DNA of 45,998 nucleotides from JBARRO01 sp049644265 (GCA_049644265.1 JBARRO010000191.1:1-45998), one strand, 5' to 3'; positions 31,823-40,694 are shown, numbered from the stretch's first letter. Notes: generated from the sequence alone by a model not told the origin. Numbers and translations: made by a program.

Positions 31823-32236
31823 ATGCCTTATAAAGTTCTGGTAGCCGATGACGACGAAGGCCAGAGGAAATCGCACGGCTTTGCCCTCGAGGTTGCTACG
31901 GCAATTTTGGAAGACGAAATTGCAATAGTTGAGGCGGCCACAAGCGTCGAAGCGTGGGCCAAGATCAAGAGCGATCCGTTCAACCTGATCATTCTGGACA
32001 ACGATTTCAAGGACACAAACCTGAAAGGCCACCTCCCCGGCATAGCCCTGCTACAGCTGGCAAAAAAGGAGGGAGTGAACCGTGGAACGCCGATTTTCTT
32101 CTGCAGCGCTGATGCCTACGACACGCTCAAGAGCATGGTGGAGAAATTCGGCGGCGTGTACCTTCCCAAAGTAGGGTATGACATCGAGAAGGTCGCGCAG
32201 CAGTTTGCCGAGAAGATGAAGATGAAGAAGGGTTAG
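31823..32236 (+). CDS. Stand-alone response-regulator receiver protein
   Basis: 137 residues, a single receiver domain with no output domain. Acidic pocket Asp9-Asp11 (VLVADDDEGQ), phosphoacceptor Asp59 (LIILDND), conserved Ser in FFCSADAY, and Lys in YLPKVGYD. A Lys-rich end (EKMKMKKG) follows. Such proteins act in phosphorelays or by binding a partner when phosphorylated; its kinase is not evident, though the hybrid kinase at 1-2679 is in the same window. It has its own promoter and is followed by a strong terminator, so it appears to be monocistronic. Confidence 0.9.
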   Translation: MPYKVLVADDDEGQRKSHGFALEVATAILEDEIAIVEAATSVEAWAKIKSDPFNLIILDNDFKDTNLKGHLPGIALLQLAKKEGVNRGTPIFFCSADAYDTLKSMVEKFGGVYLPKVGYDIEKVAQQFAEKMKMKKG

Positions 32237-32264
32237 AAGTCCCCCTTTGCTCCAGTGTTTCGCG

Positions 32265-32290
32265 AAGGTCGCCGCCGGTGACCTTTTTTT
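32265..32290 (+). terminator. Rho-independent terminator after response regulator
   Basis: AAGGTCGCC-GCC-GGTGACCTT forms a nine-base-pair stem (one G-T wobble) with a three-base loop, ending in a run of T to 32290. It lies 28 bases after the response-regulator stop and only 17 bases before the start of the MFS gene. Confidence 0.75.
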
Positions 32291-32307
32291 GTGCCCGGAA
32301 GGCTTCG

Positions 32308-33558
32308 ATGGTTTCTGATCCAAACACCGAGAGACGGAATTTTCGATTCCATCTTATCGAGGGGGCTCTCTACGTCAGCAGCGGCGCCCTCCATTCAGCG
32401 CAAACGCTCTACCCCGCGTTGATCAAGGAGCTGGGCGGCAGCAATCTCGCCATCGGCGGCTTGCACGTCGTCGTGTTCCTCGCGTTCTTCCTTCCACAAC
32501 TCGTCGCCGCACACTATACCACGCGGTTCGAATATCGAAAACCATGGGTGCTGACAGCAGGCCTGCTTCAACGGCTCCAGATCCTCGTCATGGCGGTGGT
32601 CGTTGCTTCGTTCGGGGTCAGCCTGCCGGGTCTGGCGCTGTTTTGTGTATTTTTTGTCTACGCCAACAATCAGGTCCTTTCAGGAATAGCCTCTCCGGCA
32701 TGGTACGACCTCGTCGCGAAGACCGTGAAAGCCACGAATCGTGGAAAGCTCATCGGCCTGCGCACTTCCATCGGAGCGCTCATCGGTTTCTTCAACGGAC
32801 TCCTGTTGACTGTCCTCCTGGCAACCCTGCGATTTCCTTACAATTACGCCTCGGCAATCGGGCTTGCGTTTGTCTACCAGATGGCATCGTTGTTTGTTCT
32901 CCGTAAAGTTGTCGAAGATCGGCCTTCGGTTGTTGTGGAGCCCGTTCGCCTCACCCTGATGTTGCAGCGGGCCCGCGCGATCCTCAACGGCGATCGCAGG
33001 TTCCTGAGATTCCTTGTTGCCTCATCTCTGCTCACGGTCGGCCTTTCTCCCGTGGCGTTTTTCACCGTTGCAGCATTGAAGAAATTCAACCTGGGGGAGT
33101 CGTACGTTGGTCTCTTCACGATCCTCTCGCTCGGAGCCCAAATGATGAGCAGCGCGCTCCTCGGCTGGGTCGCGGACCGCAAAGGGACGAAAGTATCCCT
33201 CATGATTTCAGCGGGCAGTCTCTGTACGGCAACCTCGCTGGCCCTCGTCAGTCCCTCGGTCATTTATTACTATGCGGTGTTTGTGTTTACAGGAATAAAT
33301 CTCGGAGCTGAGATGTTGACGCGGTACAACTTTGCGGTCGAATGTGCCTCTGAAGAAAATCGACCGATGTATGTCGGCCTGATGAATGCCTGGTTTGCTC
33401 CGTTCTATCTTTTTGGATTGTTGGGAGGATGGATGAGCGACCAGTACGGGTACGAATCGGTGTTTGTGGGAGCCCTCGTGTTTCTGTTTGCGGGTATCGT
33501 GGTGCTTGCCGGAGTCCAGGACCCTCGCCGCCCCAAGCTTGCGCTTTCCTCGAAATAG
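32308..33558 (+). CDS. Major facilitator superfamily transporter
   Basis: 416 residues from ATG 32308, preceded by GGAAGG as ribosome site; an in-frame GTG at 32278 lies within the terminator stem and is rejected. The protein starts MVSDPNTERRNFRFHLIEGALYV and has about 12 hydrophobic segments in two halves joined by a cytoplasmic stretch near residue 210-225 (PVRLTLMLQRARAILNGDRRF). A motif-A-like loop (GWVADRKGTKVSLM) occurs in the second half. The cargo cannot be predicted. Because the terminator ends just before it, it must depend on read-through, an unseen promoter, or regulation at that hairpin. Confidence 0.87.
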   Translation: MVSDPNTERRNFRFHLIEGALYVSSGALHSAQTLYPALIKELGGSNLAIGGLHVVVFLAFFLPQLVAAHYTTRFEYRKPWVLTAGLLQRLQILVMAVVVASFGVSLPGLALFCVFFVYANNQVLSGIASPAWYDLVAKTVKATNRGKLIGLRTSIGALIGFFNGLLLTVLLATLRFPYNYASAIGLAFVYQMASLFVLRKVVEDRPSVVVEPVRLTLMLQRARAILNGDRRFLRFLVASSLLTVGLSPVAFFTVAALKKFNLGESYVGLFTILSLGAQMMSSALLGWVADRKGTKVSLMISAGSLCTATSLALVSPSVIYYYAVFVFTGINLGAEMLTRYNFAVECASEENRPMYVGLMNAWFAPFYLFGLLGGWMSDQYGYESVFVGALVFLFAGIVVLAGVQDPRRPKLALSSK

Positions 33559-33591
33559 ACATACATTTATTCCATACCCCAAGGAGATTTT

Positions 33592-34113
33592 GTGTACGAA
33601 CGGTGCCTCCATGAAGCTGAACGCTTCCTCGCCTCCCATAAAGACATCATCGTCCCCGTTCAGGAAGTCTGGGAACAAGTCCTGAAAAAATCGCTGCAGC
33701 ACAAGTTTGAAACGGCCTCTCTTCCCGATTTCACCGCATTGCTTGAGGGTGATGGAAGGTTTGAGCTCCTCACATCGGAGAAGCCCCTCGTTGACGGCCA
33801 GGGAACGTTATTCGAAGACGAGGAGGGTGCAGGTGCCATGGGTGAGATGGGTTTCTTTTCGCAAGATCGGGTCAAACTGCGCAGAATCAAATTGCCGCCC
33901 GTTGAGGAAGAAGAGGTGGAAACGGCCAGCATTGTGCGGGGGATTGGGGCAACCATCAAACGCCATGTTCTCCACGTCAGCAGGGCCGGAACAAATGGCA
34001 AATCGAAGTCGCAAAAAAAGCGACCTTCGACGCGCCGGCCGGGGAAAACACGCAGGACATCCCGCGTTGCGAAACCAGGTCATCGTAAGGGAAAATTGGG
34101 AAAGAAACGGTAA
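33592..34113 (+). CDS. Small protein with possible winged-helix N-terminus and strongly basic tail
   Basis: 173 residues from GTG 33592, supported by AAGGAG (33581-33586). The first 60 residues (ERCLHEAERFLASHKDIIVP, DFTALLEGDGRFELL) resemble the HARE/RpoE-delta type winged helix, but this is a weak match by eye. An acidic middle (FEDEEGAGAMGEMG, PPVEEEEVET) leads to a Lys/Arg-rich low-complexity end (SKSQKKRPSTRRPGKTRRTS) typical of DNA- or RNA-binding tails. The stop TAA abuts the ATG of prmC, so the two are probably translated from one message. Function unknown; a nucleoid or transcription-linked role is possible. Confidence 0.7.
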   Translation: MYERCLHEAERFLASHKDIIVPVQEVWEQVLKKSLQHKFETASLPDFTALLEGDGRFELLTSEKPLVDGQGTLFEDEEGAGAMGEMGFFSQDRVKLRRIKLPPVEEEEVETASIVRGIGATIKRHVLHVSRAGTNGKSKSQKKRPSTRRPGKTRRTSRVAKPGHRKGKLGKKR

Positions 34114-35031
34114 ATGATCAGGGAAAAAACACGCGTCTGGACCGTTCGCGAGCTTATGAAATTCGCGATCTCGCACATGCACCGGCGGGGGTTCGAAGAC
34201 GCTCGCTTGAACGTCGAACTCCTCCTTGCGCACGCACTGAGCTGCCAGCGTATTACCCTCTATACGAATTTCGATAAACCGGTCTCAAAGGAAGAGATGA
34301 AGAAATTCCGTTCTCTGTATGAACGGAGGCTGAACCGCGAGCCTGTCCAGTACATCACGGGTTCCACAAGCTTCATGGGGCTGTCGTTCAGTGTCGACCC
34401 GCGCGTGCTGATCCCGAGGCCGGAGACAGAAACCCTGGTCGAACAAGTGATGCTGCAATGTGGAAGTCTTGAAGCACGGAAATCCATATCCATTGTCGAA
34501 ATCGGGACCGGGAGCGGAAATATCGCCGTCGCCCTTGCTAAATACGTAAAGAATGCCGCTGTGACGAGTATTGACAACAGCTCCGGTGCGCTGGAAGTCG
34601 CACGACAAAACGCGTCGACCCACGGAGTCCTGGAGAAGATCACCTTCGAACAAATGGATACGTTCGAACCGGTCGATCAGCTTCTTCGAAAACGATTTGA
34701 TATCCTGGTGAGTAATCCCCCCTACATCCCCAAGGATGAATGGGATCAGCTCCAAATGGAGGTTCGGCGGTTCGAACCGACCGGTGCACTCACCGACGGG
34801 AATGACGGTTTTGAATTCTATCGTCGCATTCTGGAGCTTGCTCCGTACCTGCTCGTCGACCATGGTATGGTGCTGCTCGAAGTAGGCGACGGCCAGGCTG
34901 AAGCAGTCAGACAGATGATGCTTACGGCAGGTTTCTCGCGATGCGCTGTGGTTACCGATCTTCAGAATGTTCCGCGCATCGTGACGGGCGCGTGCCGCTC
35001 TCGTTCCCGGAACCTTGTCATTTCAAATTAA
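34114..35031 (+). CDS. prmC: Peptide chain release factor N5-glutamine methyltransferase
   Basis: 305 residues. An N-terminal helical domain (about 1-85) recognises release factors in the family; the Rossmann methyltransferase follows with SAM motif VEIGTGSG (residues 128-135) and the catalytic NPPY at 201-204, followed by IPKDEW. PRPETE (101-106) before the SAM motif is also typical of PrmC/HemK. It methylates the glutamine of the GGQ motif in RF1 and RF2 in the cytoplasm. Length and motif order agree with the family. It starts one base after the stop of the preceding gene. Confidence 0.94.
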   Translation: MIREKTRVWTVRELMKFAISHMHRRGFEDARLNVELLLAHALSCQRITLYTNFDKPVSKEEMKKFRSLYERRLNREPVQYITGSTSFMGLSFSVDPRVLIPRPETETLVEQVMLQCGSLEARKSISIVEIGTGSGNIAVALAKYVKNAAVTSIDNSSGALEVARQNASTHGVLEKITFEQMDTFEPVDQLLRKRFDILVSNPPYIPKDEWDQLQMEVRRFEPTGALTDGNDGFEFYRRILELAPYLLVDHGMVLLEVGDGQAEAVRQMMLTAGFSRCAVVTDLQNVPRIVTGACRSRSRNLVISN

Positions 35032-35065
35032 TCCCCTCTTCTTGTCCGTTTCTCTGTAAGCCCCC

Positions 35066-35512
35066 ATGCGAGCCCTTATTCAGCGGGTCAAGCGCGCCTC
35101 CGTCAGTGTGGAGGGAACTCCGCGGAGCTCGATCGGCCACGGGCTTCTGATCCTGCTCGGAGTCAAAGCCGGAGACACGGTGGAGAATGCCGAATATCTG
35201 GCCGACCGTTGTGCCGCACTGAGAATTTTCGGGGATACGGCCGGGAAAATGAATCTCTCAGTTCGCGATGTCGGCGGCTCCGTCATGGTTGTTTCACAGT
35301 TTACCCTCTACGGTGATACACGGAAGGGAAATCGGCCGAGCTACACCGAAGCCGCTCCGCCCGGGGATGCGGAACGACTCTACAACGATTTTGTGCGGTT
35401 TCTGCGGAGGAGCCTCGGTGACGCAAAAGTGGAAACCGGTGTCTTTCGCGCGATGATGGACGTCGAGATTGTCAACGACGGTCCGGTGACCGTCCTTGTT
35501 GAAAGTAAGTAG
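35066..35512 (+). CDS. dtd: D-aminoacyl-tRNA deacylase
   Basis: 148 residues, the normal Dtd length. It begins MRALIQRVKRASVSVEG, carries SQFTLYGDTRKGNRPSY (active-site SQFTL, here with Tyr-Gly where many have Ala-Ala or similar) and ends EIVNDGPVTVLVES with the second conserved motif GPVT. The enzyme hydrolyses D-aminoacyl-tRNA and mischarged Gly-tRNA(Ala), a translation quality-control step. It is 34 bp after prmC and 10 bp before the next gene, consistent with a housekeeping operon. Confidence 0.95.
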   Translation: MRALIQRVKRASVSVEGTPRSSIGHGLLILLGVKAGDTVENAEYLADRCAALRIFGDTAGKMNLSVRDVGGSVMVVSQFTLYGDTRKGNRPSYTEAAPPGDAERLYNDFVRFLRRSLGDAKVETGVFRAMMDVEIVNDGPVTVLVESK

Positions 35513-35522
35513 CTGAACGCGG

Positions 35523-36437
35523 ATGCCAAGGACCATTCTCCTGTTTATCGACGGCCTCGGAATCGGGAAACAGGATCCCGAGGTCAATCCGTTGTTCCGT
35601 GCTGAACTCCCAAATCTTCGAAGCCTCCTCGGCGGCATGCTGCCGCACTCAAAGGCAAAACGAGTAAGCTCCCGTCGTGCTCAGGCAATTCCGGTCAATG
35701 CAACACTCGGCGTCCCGGGACTCCCCCAAAGCGGCACCGGACAGACCGCGATCTTCACCGGCGTGAACGGTCCGAAACTCTTCGGCCGTCACTTTGGACC
35801 GTATCCCCCCACAGTTCTTCGCCCCGTTATTCAGGAAAAGAATATTTTTCGTCAGTTGAAGTCCTATGGCAAGTCTGTGTGTTTTACAAATGCATTTCCC
35901 AAACGTTTCTTTGAATACACGTCGGAAGGCACGCGTCGCCTGACCGTGACGACGCTCTCATGCACAATGTCTGGCGTGAATCTGTTGACAGGAAACGACT
36001 TAAAAGAGAACAGGGGAATCTCCGCCGACTTTACACGGACCCGATGGCCGGAGCTCGGAAACCCGGACGTTACCCCAACCACATCCAGGGAGGCAGGAAA
36101 ACATCTCTGGAACATCGCCCTCGATCACGACTTCACATTGTTTGAATACTGGCTCACAGATCATGCAGGACACAGTCAGAAAATGGATCTCAGCGTCGAA
36201 GTGCTGGAGCGGTTGGACGAATTCCTGGGAGGCTTCTTTGATGTGTTTGACGACCGGAGTTCCTCCTTCATTTCTATAAGCGATCACGGCAACATCGAAG
36301 ACCTCTCGACAAAGTCGCATACCCGCAATCCCGTCCCCTGCATCATCGCGGGTAAGTCCCGGAAGAAACTCGCCGACCGGATCAAAAATCTCACTCACAT
36401 TACCCCCAGCATCGTTAAATTTCTCCGCGAGTCGTGA
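35523..36437 (+). CDS. Metalloenzyme of the alkaline phosphatase/phosphoglycerate mutase superfamily
   Basis: 304 residues. It has the metal-binding start TILLFIDGLGIG (Asp10), a likely nucleophile region LPQSGTGQTAIFTG (residues 68-80), and the late metal motifs LTDHAGHSQKMD and ISDHGNIEDLS. This pattern belongs to the metalloenzyme family that includes phosphoglycerate mutase and phosphopentomutase, but the protein is shorter than cofactor-independent phosphoglycerate mutase (about 500) and cannot be assigned a substrate. The stop TGA overlaps the GTG of the ComEC gene by four bases, indicating translational coupling. Confidence 0.8.
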   Translation: MPRTILLFIDGLGIGKQDPEVNPLFRAELPNLRSLLGGMLPHSKAKRVSSRRAQAIPVNATLGVPGLPQSGTGQTAIFTGVNGPKLFGRHFGPYPPTVLRPVIQEKNIFRQLKSYGKSVCFTNAFPKRFFEYTSEGTRRLTVTTLSCTMSGVNLLTGNDLKENRGISADFTRTRWPELGNPDVTPTTSREAGKHLWNIALDHDFTLFEYWLTDHAGHSQKMDLSVEVLERLDEFLGGFFDVFDDRSSSFISISDHGNIEDLSTKSHTRNPVPCIIAGKSRKKLADRIKNLTHITPSIVKFLRES

Positions 36438-38836
36438 ACGCCACGTTCCTGACTCGCCGGCCCGCCCTCCGGGTGGCACTCCTCCTGGCCGGGGGAGTTC
36501 TCCTCGGCGAACAATTCCGTTTTGATCCGGTTCCCATCCTCTGTTGTGCAGGATTACTGCTCGTCGTATCCCTTGTGCTTTCTCCGTTCGAGCGCTTCAA
36601 TCGTTGGGCCTTCCTCTGCCTTCATGTTCTCGTCCTTACAACCGGCATATCGCTGCACGTCTGGCAGCGCGAGGAATTCTCTGCGAAACAACTTCAGCCC
36701 CTCTGCGACGACGAACGGGTGGTGGTGAACGGAGTCGTTGAAACCACTCCCGCAGCTCAGGGGCGACACTGGTCCTTTGTCCTCCGGATCTTGTCAATGG
36801 AGCGGCTGGGCAGAAGAGAGGAGGTTGGAAGACGGGTTCTGGTCTCCGCAAAAGGGTCGAATCAATTCTTTAGCGACTCAGTAAATATTGGACTCCGCGT
36901 GCAACTGGTTGCGACAGTTGTCCGGATTCCGGGACAGCGAAATCCCGGCGACTTCGACTATGGCCGGTACTGCGAGCTCAACGATATTCAGGGAATGATC
37001 GTTGTTCAGGCGCCGGCAGGGTGGAAGAATCTCGAACGGAGTTCGGCACCTTCTCTCGATGGATGGATCGAGTCGTGTCAGAAGGAATTTTACAGGATTC
37101 TCGATCACCTCCACACGCCCAGCCATGCGAGCTTCCTCAAGGGGATCATCCTCGGATATCGGGGCGACATCTCGCTGGAGGTGAAGCAATCGTTCATGGA
37201 TACAGGCACAATTCACATACTTGCGGTTTCGGGGTCAAATGTTGCTGTTGTTGCGCTGGTGTTCTATTCTGCCTTCGGCCTGTTCCGGCTCCCCCGAAAA
37301 ATCATCGTCCTGTTAACCGTTGCCGGCCTCCTTTTCTACATGCTGGTGACAGGTTCAAGTCCTTCTGTGGTTCGCGCAACGATCATGGGAATCGTCATTC
37401 TGTGCGCAACGCTGTTTGAGCGCAAAGCGGACATCTACAACTCTCTCAGCGTTTCCGCCATCATCCTCATTCTCATGAACACGAATGTGTTGTTTGACCC
37501 GGGGTTCCAACTTTCATTTTCTGCTGTCCTCTCGATCGTGTATTTCTATCCGTTGCTCGAACAAGGGATCAAGAAGATTCCCGAGAAGTACGAGGAAATC
37601 AAAGCCATCGACTACACGCTGAAGCTGTTTGCGGTCTCTCTCGCGGCTCAGATCGGCACCATTCCTTTTACTGCCCATTATTTTGGCCGCGTTTCTCTGG
37701 TTTCAGTTCTTGCGAATCTTCTGGTTGTTCCGTTAAGCGGATTAAATACCGTCATCGGGTTTGCAGAACTTGCGCTTGCTCCATTGGGACGCTGGCTTGT
37801 GGAGAGTTACGTCGCGGTGAATGATTTCCTCATTTGGTTCCTCCTCGGGTTCGTTCGCGTTGCAGCAAGAGTGCCGTACGCGTTCGTGGAGACTCCTGAG
37901 TACGGATTTCTCGTCGTCGCCGTCTATTACGCAGGTACAATCGCCGTAGCGAACATCGACAAGCAGCTCGCGCGAAAATGGTTGATTGTGGGGGCGATTG
38001 TGCTTGCGAATGTGTTGATGGCGAAGAACTTGATTGCCGGGAATCGTGTTCCTCTCAGAGTCACCGCTCTTGACGTCGGCCAGGGAGATGCATTATTTGT
38101 GGAGTTTCCGAACGGAAAGAACCTTCTGATTGACGCCGGGCCTATGAGCGCAAGGGAAGATGCGGGCGAACGCTACATCGGACCGTTTCTTCGGAGAAAA
38201 GGGGTCCGATCACTGGACGTTATGCTGGTTTCCCATCCACACAGCGATCATATCGGTGGGATGGGGTATTTGCTGAAGCACGTATCTGTTCGTACATTGG
38301 TCCAGGTCGACACGATTCCCGTGTCTCAGCTGCACCGGGAGGTCATCGAGACTTCCCGCATGCAAGCGGTCTCCAGCCGTCTCGTCAAGGCCGGCGTACA
38401 GATTTCCCCGGACTCCGGTGCTCGATTGTATGTGGTAAACCCCCGGTCCGCAAGCAAGGTAAAAAATCTGAACAATGCCTCGATTGCGCTCAAGCTTGTC
38501 TACGGTGCAACCTCCATCCTCTTTGTCGGCGATGCGGAAGACGAAGCAGAAGGGGAGATGAGGTTACGCTATGCGTCATTCCTATCGAGCGACATTCTGA
38601 AAGCCGGACACCATGGCAGTAAGACGAGCTCGGGCGAAGAATTCCTTAAGTTGGTGCGGCCATCCATGAGCATTGTCTCTGTCGGCACGAAGAACAAGTT
38701 TCATCATCCATCCCCCGAAGTTCTTGAACGAATGGGGGATTGTGGGATAAAGATCTTTCGAACAGACAAAGAGGGCGCGGTCATTTTTGAAAGTAACGGC
38801 AATGAGTGGAGGAGGATGATGTGGAGGAAAGAATAG
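36434..38836 (+). CDS. comEC: ComEC/Rec2 family DNA-uptake channel protein
   Basis: 800 residues from GTG 36434, which overlaps the previous stop. Two N-terminal hydrophobic segments (about 10-75), an OB-like soluble domain (about 80-200; VVVNGVVETTPAAQGR, NPGDFDYGRY), the competence membrane core with many helices (about 230-510; GIILGYRGDISLEVKQSF, HILAVSGSNVAVVAL), then a metallo-beta-lactamase domain (about 525-790; DVGQGDALFVEFPNGKNLL, SHPHSDHIGGM, AGHHGSKTSS). It forms the inner-membrane channel for single-stranded DNA during transformation; the lactamase-like domain is thought to process the incoming strand. All three family domains are present. Confidence 0.94.
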   Translation: MNATFLTRRPALRVALLLAGGVLLGEQFRFDPVPILCCAGLLLVVSLVLSPFERFNRWAFLCLHVLVLTTGISLHVWQREEFSAKQLQPLCDDERVVVNGVVETTPAAQGRHWSFVLRILSMERLGRREEVGRRVLVSAKGSNQFFSDSVNIGLRVQLVATVVRIPGQRNPGDFDYGRYCELNDIQGMIVVQAPAGWKNLERSSAPSLDGWIESCQKEFYRILDHLHTPSHASFLKGIILGYRGDISLEVKQSFMDTGTIHILAVSGSNVAVVALVFYSAFGLFRLPRKIIVLLTVAGLLFYMLVTGSSPSVVRATIMGIVILCATLFERKADIYNSLSVSAIILILMNTNVLFDPGFQLSFSAVLSIVYFYPLLEQGIKKIPEKYEEIKAIDYTLKLFAVSLAAQIGTIPFTAHYFGRVSLVSVLANLLVVPLSGLNTVIGFAELALAPLGRWLVESYVAVNDFLIWFLLGFVRVAARVPYAFVETPEYGFLVVAVYYAGTIAVANIDKQLARKWLIVGAIVLANVLMAKNLIAGNRVPLRVTALDVGQGDALFVEFPNGKNLLIDAGPMSAREDAGERYIGPFLRRKGVRSLDVMLVSHPHSDHIGGMGYLLKHVSVRTLVQVDTIPVSQLHREVIETSRMQAVSSRLVKAGVQISPDSGARLYVVNPRSASKVKNLNNASIALKLVYGATSILFVGDAEDEAEGEMRLRYASFLSSDILKAGHHGSKTSSGEEFLKLVRPSMSIVSVGTKNKFHHPSPEVLERMGDCGIKIFRTDKEGAVIFESNGNEWRRMMWRKE

Positions 38837-38870
38837 AACCGCTATCGGCAATCCTGACGAACAAAGAAGG

Positions 38871-40520
38871 ATGAACATGGACAAGAAACTGCAGAAGAAT
38901 TTTGAGCAATGGGAACTGGAATTCGTTAAGCCGGCCCTGTCAAAGCTGCCCGAGCGTCGGAAGGAATTTGCAACCGATTCCGGAATTTCTGTGGAGCGTC
39001 TCTATCTCCCCAAGGAGAGTGATTACGCGGAGAAGCTTGGGTTCCCCGGCGAATTTCCGTTTGTCCGTGGCGTCTATCCATCGATGTACAGGAATCGGTT
39101 CTGGACCATGCGCCAGTATGCGGGATTCGGCACAGCCGAGGACTCGAATCGCCGCTATCGCTATCTCATCGACCATGGAACAACAGGCTTGTCCGTCGCC
39201 TTCGACCTTCCCACGCAAATGGGCTACGATTCGGACCATCCGATGGCGGAAGGAGAGGTTGGAAAAGTTGGCGTCGCAATCAATAGCCTTGCCGACATGG
39301 AACGCCTCTTTGAGGGAATCACGCTTCAGCGGGTAACAACTTCGATGACAATCAATGCGACGGCCGCGATTCTTTTGAGTCTCTACGTTGCGGTCGCAAG
39401 AAGGCAGAAAGCCGACCTGAAGAAGGTATCCGGAACTGTCCAGAATGATATCCTGAAGGAATACGCGGCGCGTGGGACGCATATTTATCCGCCCGGTCCC
39501 TCTCTTCGTCTGGTGACAGACGTGTTTGAATGGTGTGCGAACGAGCTTCCGAAATGGAATACCATTTCCATCAGTGGGTATCACATCCGAGAGGCTGGCG
39601 CAACGGCGGTTCAGGAGGTGGCCTTCACGCTGGCAAATGGATGTGCGTACGTGCAGGCCGCAGTGGACAGGGGGCTGCCGGTCGATTCGTTTGCCGGACA
39701 GCTTTCGTTCTTCTTTAACGCGCACAACAACTTCTTTGAAGAAATCGCAAAATTCCGTGCGGCCCGTCGGGTGTGGGCGAAACTCATGAAGGAACGGTTC
39801 GGCGCCCGTCAACCGGATAGCCTGAAGCTGCGGTTCCATGCTCAAACAGGAGGAGCCACTCTCACGGCCCAACAGATTGACAACAACGTGGTTCGGGTCA
39901 CGCTTCAGGCTCTCGCCGCGGTTCTGGGTGGATGCCAGTCACTCCATACGAACTCGCGCGACGAAGCGCTTGCGTTGCCGACCGAGGATGCCGTCCGCCT
40001 CGCTCTCCGTACGCAACAGGTTATCGCGTACGAATCCGGAGTCACCGACACGGTCGATCCGATCGGAGGATCGTTTTTTGTCGAGCAGCTGACGGATGAA
40101 ATTGAGTCAAAAGTGTGGGAGTACATTCGGAACATCGACGCACTCGGAGGTGCGGTGAAAGCGATTGAGCAGGCGTTCTATCAGACAGAAATCGCGAAGA
40201 GTGCCTACGATTATCAAAAGACGATTGAGCAAAAGGAGAAGATCATTGTCGGCGTCAACGAGTTTCAGGAAGAGGAAGACCATACCCCGGAAATTCTCCA
40301 CGTGGACGAAACTCTCAGAGCTAAACAAATCGCAGGATTGAATCACGTGAAATCGCAACGGAACTCCGGACAGGTGCTGACCGTTCTGAAATCCCTCCGG
40401 GAAGCTGCCACTTCTGCACAAAACATGATGCCTCCGATTCTTGCCGCCGTCGAGGCGTATGCAACCCTCGGAGAGATCTCCGACACTCTTCGCGAAGTGT
40501 GGGGCGAATACGGGGGTTAA
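38871..40520 (+). CDS. Methylmalonyl-CoA mutase-type large (catalytic) subunit
   Basis: 549 residues, the TIM-barrel substrate domain of B12-dependent acyl-CoA mutases without the C-terminal cobalamin domain. RQYAGFGTAEDSN carries the Tyr, and QNDILKEYAARGTHIYPP the Arg, that contact the methylmalonyl carboxylate in characterised mutases (Tyr89 and Arg207 in the Propionibacterium enzyme); isobutyryl-CoA mutase has Phe and Gln there. SGYHIREAGA includes the conserved His. These suggest methylmalonyl-CoA to succinyl-CoA conversion. A separate B12-binding subunit and a MeaB-type chaperone are expected but absent in the window. GAAGG lies just before ATG 38871. Confidence 0.9.
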   Translation: MNMDKKLQKNFEQWELEFVKPALSKLPERRKEFATDSGISVERLYLPKESDYAEKLGFPGEFPFVRGVYPSMYRNRFWTMRQYAGFGTAEDSNRRYRYLIDHGTTGLSVAFDLPTQMGYDSDHPMAEGEVGKVGVAINSLADMERLFEGITLQRVTTSMTINATAAILLSLYVAVARRQKADLKKVSGTVQNDILKEYAARGTHIYPPGPSLRLVTDVFEWCANELPKWNTISISGYHIREAGATAVQEVAFTLANGCAYVQAAVDRGLPVDSFAGQLSFFFNAHNNFFEEIAKFRAARRVWAKLMKERFGARQPDSLKLRFHAQTGGATLTAQQIDNNVVRVTLQALAAVLGGCQSLHTNSRDEALALPTEDAVRLALRTQQVIAYESGVTDTVDPIGGSFFVEQLTDEIESKVWEYIRNIDALGGAVKAIEQAFYQTEIAKSAYDYQKTIEQKEKIIVGVNEFQEEEDHTPEILHVDETLRAKQIAGLNHVKSQRNSGQVLTVLKSLREAATSAQNMMPPILAAVEAYATLGEISDTLREVWGEYGG

Positions 40521-40543
40521 TGGTTTCCATAAGAGGTTGCTGT

Positions 40544-40590
40544 TACTCCACTACTTATCTACTCCACTATTCATCTACTCCACTAATCCC
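40544..40590. repeat. Three tandem 16-bp repeats TACTCCACTAYTYATC
   Basis: TACTCCACTACTTATC (40544-40559) and TACTCCACTATTCATC (40560-40575) are adjacent; a third, partial unit TACTCCACTAATCCC follows to 40590. Spacing is exactly 16 bases. There are no spacers, so this is not a CRISPR. It sits between the mutase and T9SS genes. Confidence 0.7.
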
Positions 40591-40694
40591 ACTTGATTTT
40601 CGTCCCGCAATGTCGCTAATTGAAGCACAAATAAACTCAAAATCGCCAATTATTCACTGCCTATTGACTTATTGCTAACGTCTGACGAGCTCTT

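Noticed and set aside
40544..40590. Possible CRISPR repeat
   Set aside because: Units are adjacent with a 16-base period, have no spacers, and no cas gene is near.
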